Shown here piece by piece: positions 48,901 to 58,368 of a stretch of 64,000 bases of DNA. The translations under genes and the position numbers were made by a program. How positions within the stretch are numbered: the first letter of the stretch is position 1; the number at the start of each line of letters is the position of its first letter. This DNA comes from Sphingopyxis sp. (GTDB lineage Bacteria > Pseudomonadota > Alphaproteobacteria > Sphingomonadales > Sphingomonadaceae). Under the pieces are notes generated by a model that did no database searches, was not told the DNA's origin, and was given only the letters and a program-made list of their open reading frames with translations. The stretch spans positions 28,433 through 92,432 of the forward strand of contig JAIXHQ010000011.1 in assembly GCA_030145715.1 (NCBI GenBank). Direction: 5' to 3'.

Positions 48901-49430
48901 CAGGGAAGCACCCGGATCGACATCGGCAGGCGGCCGATGCGGCGGTCGCCGTCATAAAGCTGAACTTCGCCGGCGTTGCCCGCGAACAGCGGCGGATTAA
49001 TCTGGCCGTCGATCTTGACGCGCAGCGTCTCGCCGGCCTTCAGTGGGCCATAGGACCAGCGAAGTAATCCTTCCTTGAACGTCTCTTCGGCGGCGGCGGG
49101 TATGGTCGAATTGATCGTCATGTCGCGCCACAGGTCGGGGGTAAAGGCCAGCACGGCGTCGTCCATGTCGGCGTCTGCGCGAATGGCGATCCGCGTTTCG
49201 AAAAACTCGCCGTTGCGCAGGGTGGTGGGCGTTTCGACGGTCAGCGTCGCGCTGCCGAAATCGCGCATGACGGGCGTTGCCGGACGGCCTCCAGCAACAT
49301 CGAACATTGCCAGCAAAATAAGCGAGCCGAGCAGGATGATGGATAATGGGCTGGCGTGGCGGGCGAACAGATGGCCGCCGTGCAGGTTCTTCTCGTCAAG
49401 GCCGTCGGGAAATCTGCCTGCGTCTTGCAT
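48900..49430 (-). CDS. hypothetical single-span membrane protein
   Basis: A 176-residue protein I do not recognise. After a 27-residue hydrophilic start there is one membrane helix (LSIILLGSLILLAMFDVAG), then a periplasmic beta-rich domain (FFETRIAIRADADMDDAVLAF, GPLKAGETLRVKIDGQINP). AAGGA precedes the ATG. Overlap of one base with the DUF421 gene suggests the two proteins work together in the membrane. Confidence 0.78.
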   Translation of the reverse strand: MQDAGRFPDGLDEKNLHGGHLFARHASPLSIILLGSLILLAMFDVAGGRPATPVMRDFGSATLTVETPTTLRNGEFFETRIAIRADADMDDAVLAFTPDLWRDMTINSTIPAAAEETFKEGLLRWSYGPLKAGETLRVKIDGQINPPLFAGNAGEVQLYDGDRRIGRLPMSIRVLP

Positions 49431-49588
49431 ATATGTCCTTTTCCGATCATCGCTAGCAACGAAAACGGACAGGATAGGTTGCCTTGGCCGTGGGGCGCCA
49501 AGGCGGTGTGGCGGGCCTTACGCTACCATTGATTTGTCCCGTTGCGGGCCCTATTGCGCGCCTTCCCCGTTCTGGAAAGGTGCCTGCC

Positions 49589-50776
49589 ATGTCGATCACG
49601 CCGCTGATGCCCGTCTATCCCCGGTGCGACGTGCGTCCGGTGCGCGGCGAGGGGGCGTATCTTTTCGGCGAACGCGGCGAGCGGTATCTGGATTTCGCGA
49701 GCGGCATCGCGGTCAACCTGCTGGGCCATGGCCATCCCCATCTGACAAAGGCGATTCAGGATCAGGCGGCGACGCTGATGCATGTGTCGAACCTGTATGG
49801 CAGCCCGCAGGGAGAGGCCTATGCCGCGCGCCTCGTCCAGAACAGCTTTGCCGATACCGTGTTCCTGACCAATTCGGGCGCAGAGGCGGTCGAATGTTCG
49901 ATCAAGACCGCGCGCGCCTATCATTCGAGTGGCGGCAACGCGGAAAAACATACCCTCATCACGTTCAACAATGCATTTCACGGCCGGACGCTCGGCACCA
50001 TTTCGGCGACCAATCAGGAAAAGCTGCGCAAGGGTTTCGACCCGCTGCTGCCGGGCTTTGCCTATGCGCCGTTCGATGACATCAACGCCGCGCTTGATCT
50101 GGTTGACGACAATACCGCCGGCTTCCTGGTCGAACCGATCCAGGGCGAAGGCGGCATCCGCCCCGCGTCGCAGCCCTTTCTTCAGGCGCTGCGCGACATC
50201 TGTGACAAGCGCGACCTGATGCTCGTGTTCGACGAAGTTCAGTGCGGCGTCGCGCGCACCGGCCACTTTTATGCCTATGAACATTTCGGCGTGACTCCCG
50301 ACATCATGGCGAGCGCGAAGGGCATCGGCGGCGGTTTCCCGATGGGGGCGTGCCTCGCCACCGAAAAGGCGGCGCGCGGCATGGTCATCGGAACCCATGG
50401 GTCGACCTATGGCGGCAATCCGCTCGCTTGCGCGGCGGGGCAGGCGGTGCTCGACGTCGTGCTGGAAGACGGCTTTCTCGATCAGGTCAAGGCGACCGGC
50501 GAGCGGCTGCGCGGCGCGCTGGAACAGCTTATCCCGAACCATGATCAGCTTTTCGACAGTGTGCGCGGCGTGGGCCTGATGCTCGGGTTGAAACTCAATT
50601 CGGACAGCCGGGCATTTGTGGCGCATCTGCGCGACAATCATGGTCTGCTGACCGTCGCGGCGGGTGAAAATGTCGTTCGCGTGTTGCCGCCGCTGAATAT
50701 CGACGACAGCCATATCGCCGAATTTGTCGAGAAACTGTCGGCGGGTGCGGCGAGCTATACGCCGCCTGAGTCCTGA
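49589..50776 (+). CDS. argD: acetylornithine aminotransferase
   Basis: A 395-residue class III PLP aminotransferase: [65 protein letters not shown] and the PLP lysine in [14 protein letters not shown]. The next gene is argF, fixing it as the arginine-pathway enzyme (it may also take succinyldiaminopimelate). GGAAAGG precedes the ATG. It overlaps argF by one base. Confidence 0.93.
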   Translation: MSITPLMPVYPRCDVRPVRGEGAYLFGERGERYLDFASGIAVNLLGHGHPHLTKAIQDQAATLMHVSNLYGSPQGEAYAARLVQNSFADTVFLTNSGAEAVECSIKTARAYHSSGGNAEKHTLITFNNAFHGRTLGTISATNQEKLRKGFDPLLPGFAYAPFDDINAALDLVDDNTAGFLVEPIQGEGGIRPASQPFLQALRDICDKRDLMLVFDEVQCGVARTGHFYAYEHFGVTPDIMASAKGIGGGFPMGACLATEKAARGMVIGTHGSTYGGNPLACAAGQAVLDVVLEDGFLDQVKATGERLRGALEQLIPNHDQLFDSVRGVGLMLGLKLNSDSRAFVAHLRDNHGLLTVAAGENVVRVLPPLNIDDSHIAEFVEKLSAGAASYTPPES

Positions 50777-51699
50777 TGCGGCATTTCGTCAACCTGTCGG
50801 ACGCCGGTGGGGACGCGCTCGCCGCGATGCTCGCCGACGCGGTCGATCGCAAGGCGGCGCGCGCCGGATGGCCAAAGGGCAGGGCGGATGCCGACTCCCC
50901 GCTCGCCGGCCATGTGCTGGCCATGATATTCGAGAAAAACTCGACGCGCACCCGCGCTTCGTTCGACATCGCGATCCGCCAGCTTGGCGGTATGCCGATG
51001 ATTATGGACGCGGGCGTGACCCAGCTTGGTCGCGGCGAGTCGATCGCGGACACCGCGCGCGTATTGTCGCGCTATGCCGACGCCATCATGATCCGCACCG
51101 ACGACCATGCAAAGGTCGAGGAACTGGCGGAACATGCCGATGTCCCGGTCATCAACGGGCTGACCGACCTGTCGCATCCGTGCCAGATCGTCGCCGACCT
51201 GCTGACGCTGGTCGAAAGCGGCAAGGCGCTGCCGGGGCTGGAACTGGCCTGGCTTGGCGATGGCAACAATGTGCTGGGTTCGCTGATCGAGGCCGCGGGG
51301 CTGTTCGGCTTTCATGTGCGCGCCGCTGTGCCGCAGGGCTATGAGCCCGACGCCCGCTTTGTCGAGGCGGCGCGCGCACAGGGATCCCGCATCGACATCT
51401 TGCGTGATCCGCGCGAAGCCGTGGCGGGTGCCGATCTGGTCGTCACCGACACATGGGTGTCGATGGGGCAGGACCACGCGCATAACAAGATCGCGGCGAT
51501 GGCCCCCTATCAGGTCGATGAACGGCTGATGGCGGGCGCCAAGGGCGACGCGATCTTTCTCCACTGTCTGCCTGCCCATCGCGGCGACGAGGTGGTCGAT
51601 GCCGTGATCGACGGCCCCCAATCGCGCGTGTGGGACGAAGCCGAGAACCGGATCCACGCCCAGAAGTCGATCCTTCTCTGGGCCCTCGGGAAATTGTGA
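50776..51699 (+). CDS. argF: ornithine carbamoyltransferase
   Basis: Joins carbamoyl phosphate and ornithine to give citrulline. All signature motifs are present: carbamoyl-phosphate site [16 protein letters not shown], ornithine-binding DTWVSMG, and [11 protein letters not shown]. The 307-residue length is normal. Its start overlaps the argD stop and hslO follows after 10 bases. Confidence 0.95.
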   Translation: MRHFVNLSDAGGDALAAMLADAVDRKAARAGWPKGRADADSPLAGHVLAMIFEKNSTRTRASFDIAIRQLGGMPMIMDAGVTQLGRGESIADTARVLSRYADAIMIRTDDHAKVEELAEHADVPVINGLTDLSHPCQIVADLLTLVESGKALPGLELAWLGDGNNVLGSLIEAAGLFGFHVRAAVPQGYEPDARFVEAARAQGSRIDILRDPREAVAGADLVVTDTWVSMGQDHAHNKIAAMAPYQVDERLMAGAKGDAIFLHCLPAHRGDEVVDAVIDGPQSRVWDEAENRIHAQKSILLWALGKL

Positions 51700-51709
51700 G
51701 TCAAAGCAT

Positions 51710-52624
51710 TTGAGCGACATTGTTGAAACCTGGTTCGATCAGCCCCTGCTGTTCACGATTGCCGAACGCCATGTGCGCGGGCGGCTGATCCGGCTTGGAC
51801 CGACCCTCCGGACGATCATCGGCGCGCATAATTATCCGCCCGTGGCCGAAAAGCTGTTGGCGGAGGCGCTGGTGCTGACCGTTCTGCTGGGTTCGACGCT
51901 GAAGGACGAAAATGGGCAGATGACGCTGCAGGCGCAGACCGGCGGCGGCCCGGTCGAACTGCTGGTGTGCGACTATCGCGGCGGCGAACTGCGCGGCTAT
52001 CTGAAATTCGATGCCGATCGGCTGGCGGAGGTCGGACCCGATCCGACCTTGTTCGCCCTGTTTGGCGAGGGGTTTCTGGCGATCACCTTTGACCAGACCG
52101 CGACCGCCGAACGCTATCAGGGCATCGTGCCGCTCGAAGGCGCTTCGATCGGGGAGGCTGCCGAACATTATTTCGAGCAGTCCGAACAGATCCCGAGCTT
52201 GATAAAGCTGGCCGCGCGCCATGATCCAGAGGCGGGCTGCCTTGCCGGGGGCCTCCTGCTGCAACATTTGCCCGAAGGCGAAGTCGGCCGCGATCGCTTG
52301 CATGTCCGCCACGACAGCCCCGAATGGGACCATGCGAAAACGATCGCCACGACACTGAAGGACGCGGAACTCACCGATCCCGCAACCTCGCTCGAAACGC
52401 TCGCCTGGCGATTGTTCCACGAGGATGAGGTGCGGGTCGAACCGGGCGGCGGAATTTCGCGCGGCTGCCGATGCAGCACGGACTATTTCGCCGGGGTGCT
52501 CGCGCAGTTTCCGGAAGCGGAACAACGCGACATGGCCGATGAAAACGGCAATATCGTCGTCGATTGCGCCTTTTGCTCGCGGCTTTTCCCCATTGCTGTC
52601 GAAGAGATTTCGGCGCACCGCTGA
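51710..52624 (+). CDS. hslO: redox-regulated chaperone Hsp33
   Basis: A 304-residue Hsp33 protein, activated by oxidation through zinc release. The core has GGGPVELLVCDYRGGELRGYLKF and YQGIVPLEG; the C-terminal zinc site is CRCST with CAFC (CxC then CxxC), as in the family. The start is a TTG; no better codon with the family N-terminus (IVETWFDQPLLFT) exists. It sits directly behind argF, a common order in this group of bacteria. Confidence 0.92.
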   Translation: MSDIVETWFDQPLLFTIAERHVRGRLIRLGPTLRTIIGAHNYPPVAEKLLAEALVLTVLLGSTLKDENGQMTLQAQTGGGPVELLVCDYRGGELRGYLKFDADRLAEVGPDPTLFALFGEGFLAITFDQTATAERYQGIVPLEGASIGEAAEHYFEQSEQIPSLIKLAARHDPEAGCLAGGLLLQHLPEGEVGRDRLHVRHDSPEWDHAKTIATTLKDAELTDPATSLETLAWRLFHEDEVRVEPGGGISRGCRCSTDYFAGVLAQFPEAEQRDMADENGNIVVDCAFCSRLFPIAVEEISAHR

Positions 52625-52750
52625 TGCATTCAATCGGCGGCGAAGCGATGAGTTTCGGCGCCGAATGGTTGAAACGTGCGGGCGGCGTTGTTATTTTCTG
52701 GAAACCGGCGTCGCAGACGGTCTGCATTGGATGCCGGTGGATCGGGTGAA

Positions 52751-53155
52751 ATGGCGATTTTGTCTCCTCTCTTGCGGTTGTCTCTCGTCGCGTCGGCGCT
52801 CGCGGTCGCGACCGCCGTGCCAGCTCAGGCGCCGTCGCTGGCGATGCTCGACAAGCTCGAAAAGGGAAGCTGGCAACTGCGCGAGCGGGGCAAGGACGGG
52901 GTGTTGCAGACGATGTGCGTCGGCGATGCGCGGCGCCTGATCCAGATCAACCATCCGCAGGCCAATTGCTCGCGCTATGTTATCGAGGACACGCCGGCGT
53001 CGGTGACGGTCCATTATACTTGCCCCGGCGCGGGCCATGGCCGCACCAGCATCCGCAGCGAAACGAACCGTCTCGTTCAGATCGATACGCAGGGCATCGC
53101 GGACGGAAAACCCTTCGTGCAAGCGATTGAGGCCCGCCGGACCAACGGCTGCTGA
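52751..53155 (+). CDS. small exported protein, DUF3617-like
   Basis: A 134-residue secreted protein: signal peptide (LSPLLRLSLVASALAVATA, cleavage near VPAQA), then KLEKGSWQLRERG, TMCVGDAR, NCSRYVIEDT, YTCPGAGHGRTSI and a C-terminal Cys. The spaced cysteines and opening 'GxWQLRER' resemble DUF3617 proteins, but the match is by eye only. The ATG is preferred to an upstream in-frame ATG because it begins a signal peptide. Confidence 0.7.
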   Translation: MAILSPLLRLSLVASALAVATAVPAQAPSLAMLDKLEKGSWQLRERGKDGVLQTMCVGDARRLIQINHPQANCSRYVIEDTPASVTVHYTCPGAGHGRTSIRSETNRLVQIDTQGIADGKPFVQAIEARRTNGC

Positions 53156-53169
53156 AAATCGCCGCCGCG

Positions 53170-53184
53170 CTAACGCGATATTAA
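53170..53184 (+). promoter_or_regulatory. candidate CtrA box upstream of queC
   Basis: CTAA, seven bases, TTAA, one mismatch from the CtrA consensus, and the second half continues as the exact half-site TTAACCAT (53181-53188). A terminator-like hairpin follows about 70 bases later, so the box would drive a short transcript or be attenuated before queC. Confidence 0.4.
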
Positions 53185-53254
53185 CCATCGGCCGCTATTG
53201 CTCGGGTTCGACATGCGGTTGTGTGTCTTCTCCCTAACGGCTTCATGCCGAACT

Positions 53255-53290
53255 GGGCCGTATGACAATGGTCATGCGGCCCGTTTCTTT
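53255..53290 (+). terminator. intrinsic terminator-like hairpin
   Basis: A 12-pair stem with one G-U pair (53255-53266 with 53271-53282) and an AATG loop is followed by GTTTCTTTT. It may end transcription from the small exported protein gene, or end a short RNA or attenuate queC. No preQ1 aptamer was recognised here. Confidence 0.65.
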
Positions 53291-53343
53291 TCGGGAAAAG
53301 AGCGCCCCTTGCGCCGCCATCCGTGCGGGCGTATCGGGCGGCG

Positions 53344-54027
53344 ATGCACGATATTGCCGGAAAAACCCTGATCGTCCTCTTGTCGGGCGGGCTCGACTCG
53401 ATGGTATGCGCGGGGCTTGCGCGCGAAGCGGGCGCGCGGATCGTCGCGCTGACGATCGATTATAACCAGCGCCATCGCGTCGAACTGGATTCGGCGGCGC
53501 GGATCGCGGCGGACGTCGGCGCGGCTGAACATATCGTCCTGCCGCTCGATCTTCGCCGTTTCGGGGGATCGGCGCTGACCGCCGACATCGACGTGCCCAA
53601 GGACGGGGTGGGGACCGATGTCCCCATCACCTATGTTCCCGCCCGCAACCTGATTTTCCTGTCGCTGACGCTCGGTTTGGCCGAGGCACGTCAGGCGAGC
53701 GACATCGTCATCGGCGTCAATGCCCTCGACTATTCGGGCTATCCCGACTGCCGCCCCGAATTTATCGCGGGCTTTGCGGCACTGGCCCGGCTGGCGACGC
53801 GCGACGGCGACAAGGGCGTCGATTTTCACATCCACGCGCCGCTTCAGCATATGACAAAGGCCGACATCGCGGCAGAGACGGCGCGACTGGGCATGGATGC
53901 GGGGATGAGCTGGTCATGCTATGACCCGACGCCCGACGGTCTGCATTGCGGTTCCTGCGATAGCTGCCGCCTGCGCAGCAAGGGCTTTGCCGACGCCGGG
54001 CTTGCCGACCCGACGCGCTACGCCTGA
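53344..54027 (+). CDS. queC: 7-cyano-7-deazaguanine synthase
   Basis: Makes preQ0 from 7-carboxy-7-deazaguanine, ammonia and ATP, in queuosine synthesis. The PP-loop LLSGGLDSMVCAGLA, the ATP/substrate site YVPARNLIFLS, NALDYSGYPDCRP, and the zinc cysteines CYDPTPDGLHCGSCDSC are all present. The ATG at MHDIAGK gives a normal 227-residue enzyme; a longer GTG start is less likely. queE follows. Confidence 0.95.
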   Translation: MHDIAGKTLIVLLSGGLDSMVCAGLAREAGARIVALTIDYNQRHRVELDSAARIAADVGAAEHIVLPLDLRRFGGSALTADIDVPKDGVGTDVPITYVPARNLIFLSLTLGLAEARQASDIVIGVNALDYSGYPDCRPEFIAGFAALARLATRDGDKGVDFHIHAPLQHMTKADIAAETARLGMDAGMSWSCYDPTPDGLHCGSCDSCRLRSKGFADAGLADPTRYA

Positions 54028-54031
54028 TCGC

Positions 54032-54664
54032 ATGGCCTACGCCGTCAAAGAGATATTCCTGACGCTGCAGGGCGAGGGCGCACAGGCCGGGCGCCGCGCG
54101 GTTTTCTGTCGCTTTGCCGGATGCAATTTGTGGACGGGGCGAGAAAAGGATCGCGCCAGCGCCATCTGCCGCTTTTGCGACACCGATTTCGTCGGCACCG
54201 ACGGGACGTCGGGCGGAAAATATCGCAGCGCCGACGCGCTTGCCGATGTCATCGCGGACAATTGGGGGCAGGGCGGCGACGACCGCTATGTCGTGCTGAC
54301 GGGCGGGGAGCCGATGCTGCAGGTCGACGGCGCGCTGATCGACGCGCTGCACAGTCATGGTTTCATCATCGCGATCGAAAGCAACGGGACCCTGCCGATT
54401 CCGCGCAGTATCGACTGGATCTGTGTCAGCCCAAAGGCGGGAAGCGAACTTGTGCAAATCAGCGGCGACGAACTGAAGCTGGTATGGCCGCAACCGGGCA
54501 GCGATGTGGAACGGCTCGCCGCGCTCGATTTCACCCACCGGCTGGTCCAGCCGCTCGACGATCCGCAGGCCCCCGCCAATATCCAGGCGTGCATCGACCT
54601 GGTGATGGATGATCCGCGCTGGCGCCTGTCGCTACAGACCCACAAGAATCTGGGGCTGCGCTAA
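54032..54664 (+). CDS. queE: 7-carboxy-7-deazaguanine synthase
   Basis: A 210-residue radical SAM enzyme that forms the deazaguanine ring for queuosine. It has FLTLQGEGAQAGRRAVFCRFAGCNLW and the cluster cysteines arranged as C-x14-CxxC, with ICRFCDTDF; LTGGEPMLQ binds SAM. It starts 4 bases after queC, so the two are cotranscribed. Confidence 0.93.
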   Translation: MAYAVKEIFLTLQGEGAQAGRRAVFCRFAGCNLWTGREKDRASAICRFCDTDFVGTDGTSGGKYRSADALADVIADNWGQGGDDRYVVLTGGEPMLQVDGALIDALHSHGFIIAIESNGTLPIPRSIDWICVSPKAGSELVQISGDELKLVWPQPGSDVERLAALDFTHRLVQPLDDPQAPANIQACIDLVMDDPRWRLSLQTHKNLGLR

Positions 54665-54674
54665 AAGCGTCCGC

Positions 54675-55013
54675 CTATTCGCTTTTCTTTGCGGCGGGAT
54701 CGGTGATGACCGCCTTTTTCGCGGCGGGCGCCGGTACGGCTTCCGGGTTTTCAGGCTCGGTCGTCGTTTCGGCGTCGTCCGTTTTGGCCTCGTCGGCCTT
54801 CGCGGCCTCTTTCTTCGTGCCATCGTCGGGAACGCTGTTGTCGACGGCGGTGCCGTCAACGCTCGCATCGTCCAGAACGATCATCGAATCGCTCACCGTG
54901 CCGGGTTGCACCTCGACGGCGTCAAGCTTGGTGGTCGATTGGCCCGCCGGTTCGCCGCCGCCACAGGCGCCGAGTGAAAGAAGCAGGAACGAACAGGAAA
55001 GAGCGCGTATCAT
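54675..55013 (-). CDS. hypothetical acidic lipoprotein
   Basis: A 112-residue lipoprotein with lipobox LGAC at residues 14-17. The rest is low-complexity, acidic and Ala/Pro/Lys-rich (KADEAKTDDAETTTEPENP, VPAPAAKK), with no domain visible. It converges on queE and lies 9 bases downstream of lipB. Function unknown. Confidence 0.7.
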   Translation of the reverse strand: MIRALSCSFLLLSLGACGGGEPAGQSTTKLDAVEVQPGTVSDSMIVLDDASVDGTAVDNSVPDDGTKKEAAKADEAKTDDAETTTEPENPEAVPAPAAKKAVITDPAAKKSE

Positions 55014-55022
55014 GCGCCGTTC

Positions 55023-55676
55023 CTAATCGCTGGGCCCAATCTTGTCGAGAAAGGCCGGAAGCGTTTTCGCGAGCGCCGCATCGACGTCCGCAAAGCTGGC
55101 GTCCTTGCCCAGCGCCGCCAGGCTGGTGACGGGAAATTCGGCGATGCCGCACGGGACGATGCCGCCGAAATGCGACAGGTCGGGCATGATGTTGAGCGAA
55201 AAGCCGTGCATCGTGACCCATTTTTTCACCCGCACGCCGATCGCCCCGATCTTGGCTTCGCTGCCATCGGGCGCGTCGGTCCATATCCCGATGCGGCCCT
55301 CCGCCCGGCGCCCTTCGACCCCCAGCAGCGCGAGCGCGTCGATCACCCAGCCTTCGACCGCCGCGACATAGGCGCGAACATCGCGTCCGCGCCGGCTGAG
55401 GTCGAGCTGGATATAACCGACGCGCTGGCCCGGTCCATGATAGGTATAGCGCCCGCCGCGCCCGGCATCGAAAACCGGAAAGCGCGGGTCGAGCAGCTCG
55501 GTGGGATCGGCGCTGGTTCCCGCGGTATAGAGCGGCGGATGTTCGAGCAGATGAATCCGTTCGCTGGCCGTGCCCATGTGGATCGCGGCGGCGCGCGCCT
55601 CCATGTCGGCGAGCGCCGCGCCATAGTCGGTCAGGCCGGGACTGATGATCCATTCGGGTGGGGGCAGGGACGGCAT
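55023..55676 (-). CDS. lipB: octanoyltransferase LipB
   Basis: Transfers octanoyl groups from ACP to lipoyl domains in lipoate synthesis. Family motifs are [34 protein letters not shown] (substrate loop), the lysine-containing [17 protein letters not shown], and the catalytic cysteine in VPCGIAE. The 217-residue length is normal. Confidence 0.94.
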   Translation of the reverse strand: MPSLPPPEWIISPGLTDYGAALADMEARAAAIHMGTASERIHLLEHPPLYTAGTSADPTELLDPRFPVFDAGRGGRYTYHGPGQRVGYIQLDLSRRGRDVRAYVAAVEGWVIDALALLGVEGRRAEGRIGIWTDAPDGSEAKIGAIGVRVKKWVTMHGFSLNIMPDLSHFGGIVPCGIAEFPVTSLAALGKDASFADVDAALAKTLPAFLDKIGPSD

Positions 55677-55808
55677 CGGGCCGCTATCTGGCGCGCCGCG
55701 GCTTCCTGTGCAAGGCCTGCCGATATGATTGCAGACGGGGCTGGACAGACGCAGCGAAGATCGTCACCTTCGCCGCGATCGGGAAACCGAAATAATGACG
55801 GGGTATCA

Positions 55809-56555
55809 ATGGCAAAATTCGACATGGGCGCGGCTTGGGACGACAGCTTGCAGCTTTTGAAAGCGCACGTCGCGCTGACCGCGACGATCGCGGGCGTTTT
55901 CCTGTTCTTGCCGACGCTGGCGGTGGCATGGTTCGGCCCAGTTCCGATCGAACCGCCCCCGGGCGCCGACTTGACCGCGGTGATCCAAAGCTTTCAGGAA
56001 AATTTCCGCCAGATGATTCCCGGCCAGATCGTGATTGCGATCAGCACGATCATCGGGACCGCGGGAATCTTGCGGCTCTGGCTGTCGCGCACGGGGACCA
56101 GCGTGGGTGAGGCGCTGTTGTTCGCGCTGCGCGTTTTTCCGACCATGCTGGCGATCCAGATTCTCTGCGGCTTCGCGGTCGGTTTCGGGTTCCTGCTGTT
56201 GCTCGTTCCCGGCCTCTATCTGGTCGGACGGCTGGCCTTGGTGGCGCCGGCGGTTGCCGATCGGGGTCTGCTGAATCCGTTCGAGGCGATCGGGGCAAGC
56301 TGGCAACTCACGCGCGACAATGGTTGGGCCATCTTCTTTTTCCTGTTTCTGGTCGCGCTCGTCATCATCATCGCGGCGATGATCGTCGGCTTCGTCGTCG
56401 CGCTGGTCGCGGGAACCGAACCGGGGTTCGGCCGGATGCTCGGCGGCTTTATCGAGGCCGCGTTCGGCGCGATCGGCAGCCTGGTGTCAATTGCGGTGTC
56501 GGCGGCCGTCTATCGCCAATTGTCCGTCCGGACGAACGGCGATCTTTTCGCATAA
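55809..56555 (+). CDS. membrane protein, paralogue 1
   Basis: A 248-residue integral membrane protein with about six hydrophobic segments (TATIAGVFLFLPTLAVAWF, IQILCGFAVGFGFLLLLVPG, AIFFFLFLVALVIIIAAMIVG). The loop GASWQLTRDNGW and the C-terminus AVYRQLSVRTNGDLFA recur in the next gene, so the two are paralogues. The fold resembles glycerophosphodiester-phosphodiesterase-type membrane domains, but I do not assign function. Confidence 0.78.
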   Translation: MAKFDMGAAWDDSLQLLKAHVALTATIAGVFLFLPTLAVAWFGPVPIEPPPGADLTAVIQSFQENFRQMIPGQIVIAISTIIGTAGILRLWLSRTGTSVGEALLFALRVFPTMLAIQILCGFAVGFGFLLLLVPGLYLVGRLALVAPAVADRGLLNPFEAIGASWQLTRDNGWAIFFFLFLVALVIIIAAMIVGFVVALVAGTEPGFGRMLGGFIEAAFGAIGSLVSIAVSAAVYRQLSVRTNGDLFA

Positions 56556-56590
56556 GGTTTATTTGGGGCACAATCAGGGGGAGTGTGGCG

Positions 56591-57445
56591 ATGAACAGAA
56601 TGAGTATCAGTCAGGCCTGGTCCTATGCGACCAGCTTTTTTAGCGGCCAGGGGGTCAACCATGCGATCGCGTTGATCGGCGTGGGGATTGTCCTGCCGCT
56701 CATTCTGCAATTTTTACTTGGCGGCGGCGCGGCGCTGACTGATCCGATGAGTTTCGCGTCGGGCGGCGGGATGGCCGCGATGGGCGGCATGATGATCCTG
56801 CTCAGCCTGCTCAGCTATGTGCTTCAGACCGGCAGCTATTTCGCGTCGTGGCGCATCGGGCTGACCAATGGCGCCGAACCGCTCGGTTCGGCCCTGGCAT
56901 TTGGTTTCGTCGCGGCGCTGCCGCTGCTGCTGCTGGTGTTCGCGGCGGTGTTGATTATCGGCGGGATCGCCTTTGTCGTTTTCGGCAGTGCTTTAGCGCC
57001 GATGCTGACGGGCGGACAACCCAGCCCGGGCGCGGCGGTGGGCAGCGGCGCGCTGATGCTGTTGCTGTTGCTGCTGTTCGTCATCTTTCTTCTTTGGCTG
57101 AGCGCGCGCTTCTGCTGCACCGGACCCGTCATGGCGGACAAAAGGACGTTCAATGTCCTGACCGGACTGGGCGATTCCTGGCGGATGACCTCTGCCTCGC
57201 AGTGGAAGATTTTCGGCTATTTCCTGCTGATCGGCCTCGTGATCTTCGTGATTTCGCTGATCCTGGGCCTTATCGTTGGCGTGTCGATGTTTGCCGGCGG
57301 CGGCGCTCCGGGCGCGGGGTCGATCGTCGGTATCATGGTCGGGGCGTTGCTGTTGAGCATTCCGATGGCCTATCTGCAGGTCGGAATTCCCGCTGGCATC
57401 TATCGCGCGCTCGGCGGGCAGAGCTCGTCCGACGTCTTCGCCTGA
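56591..57445 (+). CDS. membrane protein, paralogue 2
   Basis: A 284-residue polytopic membrane protein, about six hydrophobic segments, with GLGDSWRMTSASQWKIFGYFL in the loop and IYRALGGQSSSDVFA at the end, corresponding to the neighbouring paralogue. GGGGAG precedes the ATG. It is followed by an intrinsic terminator. Probably forms a complex with the first protein. Confidence 0.78.
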   Translation: MNRMSISQAWSYATSFFSGQGVNHAIALIGVGIVLPLILQFLLGGGAALTDPMSFASGGGMAAMGGMMILLSLLSYVLQTGSYFASWRIGLTNGAEPLGSALAFGFVAALPLLLLVFAAVLIIGGIAFVVFGSALAPMLTGGQPSPGAAVGSGALMLLLLLLFVIFLLWLSARFCCTGPVMADKRTFNVLTGLGDSWRMTSASQWKIFGYFLLIGLVIFVISLILGLIVGVSMFAGGGAPGAGSIVGIMVGALLLSIPMAYLQVGIPAGIYRALGGQSSSDVFA

Positions 57446-57472
57446 TCGTCAGATAAGGGGTTGAGGATGAAG

Positions 57473-57503
57473 GGGCGCCTTCCGGAAACGGAGGCGCCCT
57501 TTT
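57473..57503 (+). terminator. intrinsic terminator with GAAA loop
   Basis: An 11-pair stem with one bulged T, a GNRA-type GAAA loop and a TTTT tail. It ends the membrane-protein operon and lies 4 bases before the convergent hemF stop. Confidence 0.75.
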
Positions 57504-57507
57504 CGGT

Positions 57508-58368
57508 TCAGCTCCACTTGGCGAGCGGCGGCAGGCTCATCAGGATCGCATCGATATTGCCGCCGGTCTTGAGCCCGAACAGCGTTCCGCGGTCATAGAC
57601 CAGGTTGAACTCGGCATAGCGGCCGCGCCAGATAAGCTGTTGTTCGCGCTCGGCTTCGGAAAAGGGCAGGCCCATCCGCCGACGCACGATTTGCGGATAA
57701 ATGTCGAGGAATGCTTCGCCCACCGCCTGGGTAAGCTGGAAATTCCGATCATATTCGGCGTCGTCGCCGCATTCCAGATGGTCATAGAAAATGCCGCCGA
57801 CGCCGCGATGGACGCCACGATGCGGGATATAGAAATAATCTTCGGCCCATTTGGCATAGCGTTCATAAACGTCCGGCCCAAAGGGCGCACAGGCGGCGCG
57901 CAGCCGGGCATGAAAGGCGTCGGTATCCTCGGTATAGGGAATCGGCGGATTCAGGTCGGCGCCGCCGCCGAACCAGCGTTTCGTCGTGGCAAGGAAGCGC
58001 GTGTTCATGTGCACGGCGGGGACGTGCGGATTCGCCATATGTGCTACCAGGCTGATTCCCGTGGCGAAAAAGCTGGGATCATCGCCCGCGCCATGGATCG
58101 ACGCGGCAAAATCGGGGGCGAACTGGCCGCCGACGGTCGACACATTGACCCCGACCTTTTCGAAAACCTGTCCGGTCATCACGCCACGAACGCCGCCGCC
58201 ACCGTCGCCGGGGGCGATGCCGTCGGCCTCACGGTCCCATGGGGTATAGGAAAAGCGCGCGTCGCCACCCGCCTCGGCCTCGATCGCCTCGAACTCCGCG
58301 CAGATGCGGTCGCGAAGCGATTCGAACCATGTCCGGGCCGCTTGTTGTTGCGGGTCGAGCGAAATCAT
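57508..58368 (-). CDS. hemF: oxygen-dependent coproporphyrinogen III oxidase
   Basis: Decarboxylates coproporphyrinogen III to protoporphyrinogen IX with oxygen, in haem synthesis. HemF motifs are present: GGVRGVMTGQVFEKVGVN, HMANPHVPAVHMNTRFL, WFGGGADLNPPIPY, FYIPHRGVHRGVGGIFYD, and YAEFNLVYDRGTLFGLKTGG. Length 286. It overlaps trmL by four bases. Confidence 0.96.
   Translation of the reverse strand: MISLDPQQQAARTWFESLRDRICAEFEAIEAEAGGDARFSYTPWDREADGIAPGDGGGGVRGVMTGQVFEKVGVNVSTVGGQFAPDFAASIHGAGDDPSFFATGISLVAHMANPHVPAVHMNTRFLATTKRWFGGGADLNPPIPYTEDTDAFHARLRAACAPFGPDVYERYAKWAEDYFYIPHRGVHRGVGGIFYDHLECGDDAEYDRNFQLTQAVGEAFLDIYPQIVRRRMGLPFSEAEREQQLIWRGRYAEFNLVYDRGTLFGLKTGGNIDAILMSLPPLAKWS

Noticed and set aside
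52624..52749. A 41-codon frame starting on the hslO stop
   Set aside because: No family features or ribosome site beyond the overlap; likely chance, though coupled translation cannot be excluded.
53156..53343. Possible preQ1 riboswitch upstream of queC
   Set aside because: The short preQ1 aptamer pattern (small hairpin with A-rich tail overlapping the ribosome site) is not visible; the only strong structure is a terminator hairpin.
54675..55013. PEP-CTERM sorting signal in the acidic lipoprotein or elsewhere near prs genes
   Set aside because: The tail reads VPAPAAKK but lacks the following membrane helix and basic end; no true PEP-CTERM substrate was found in the window.
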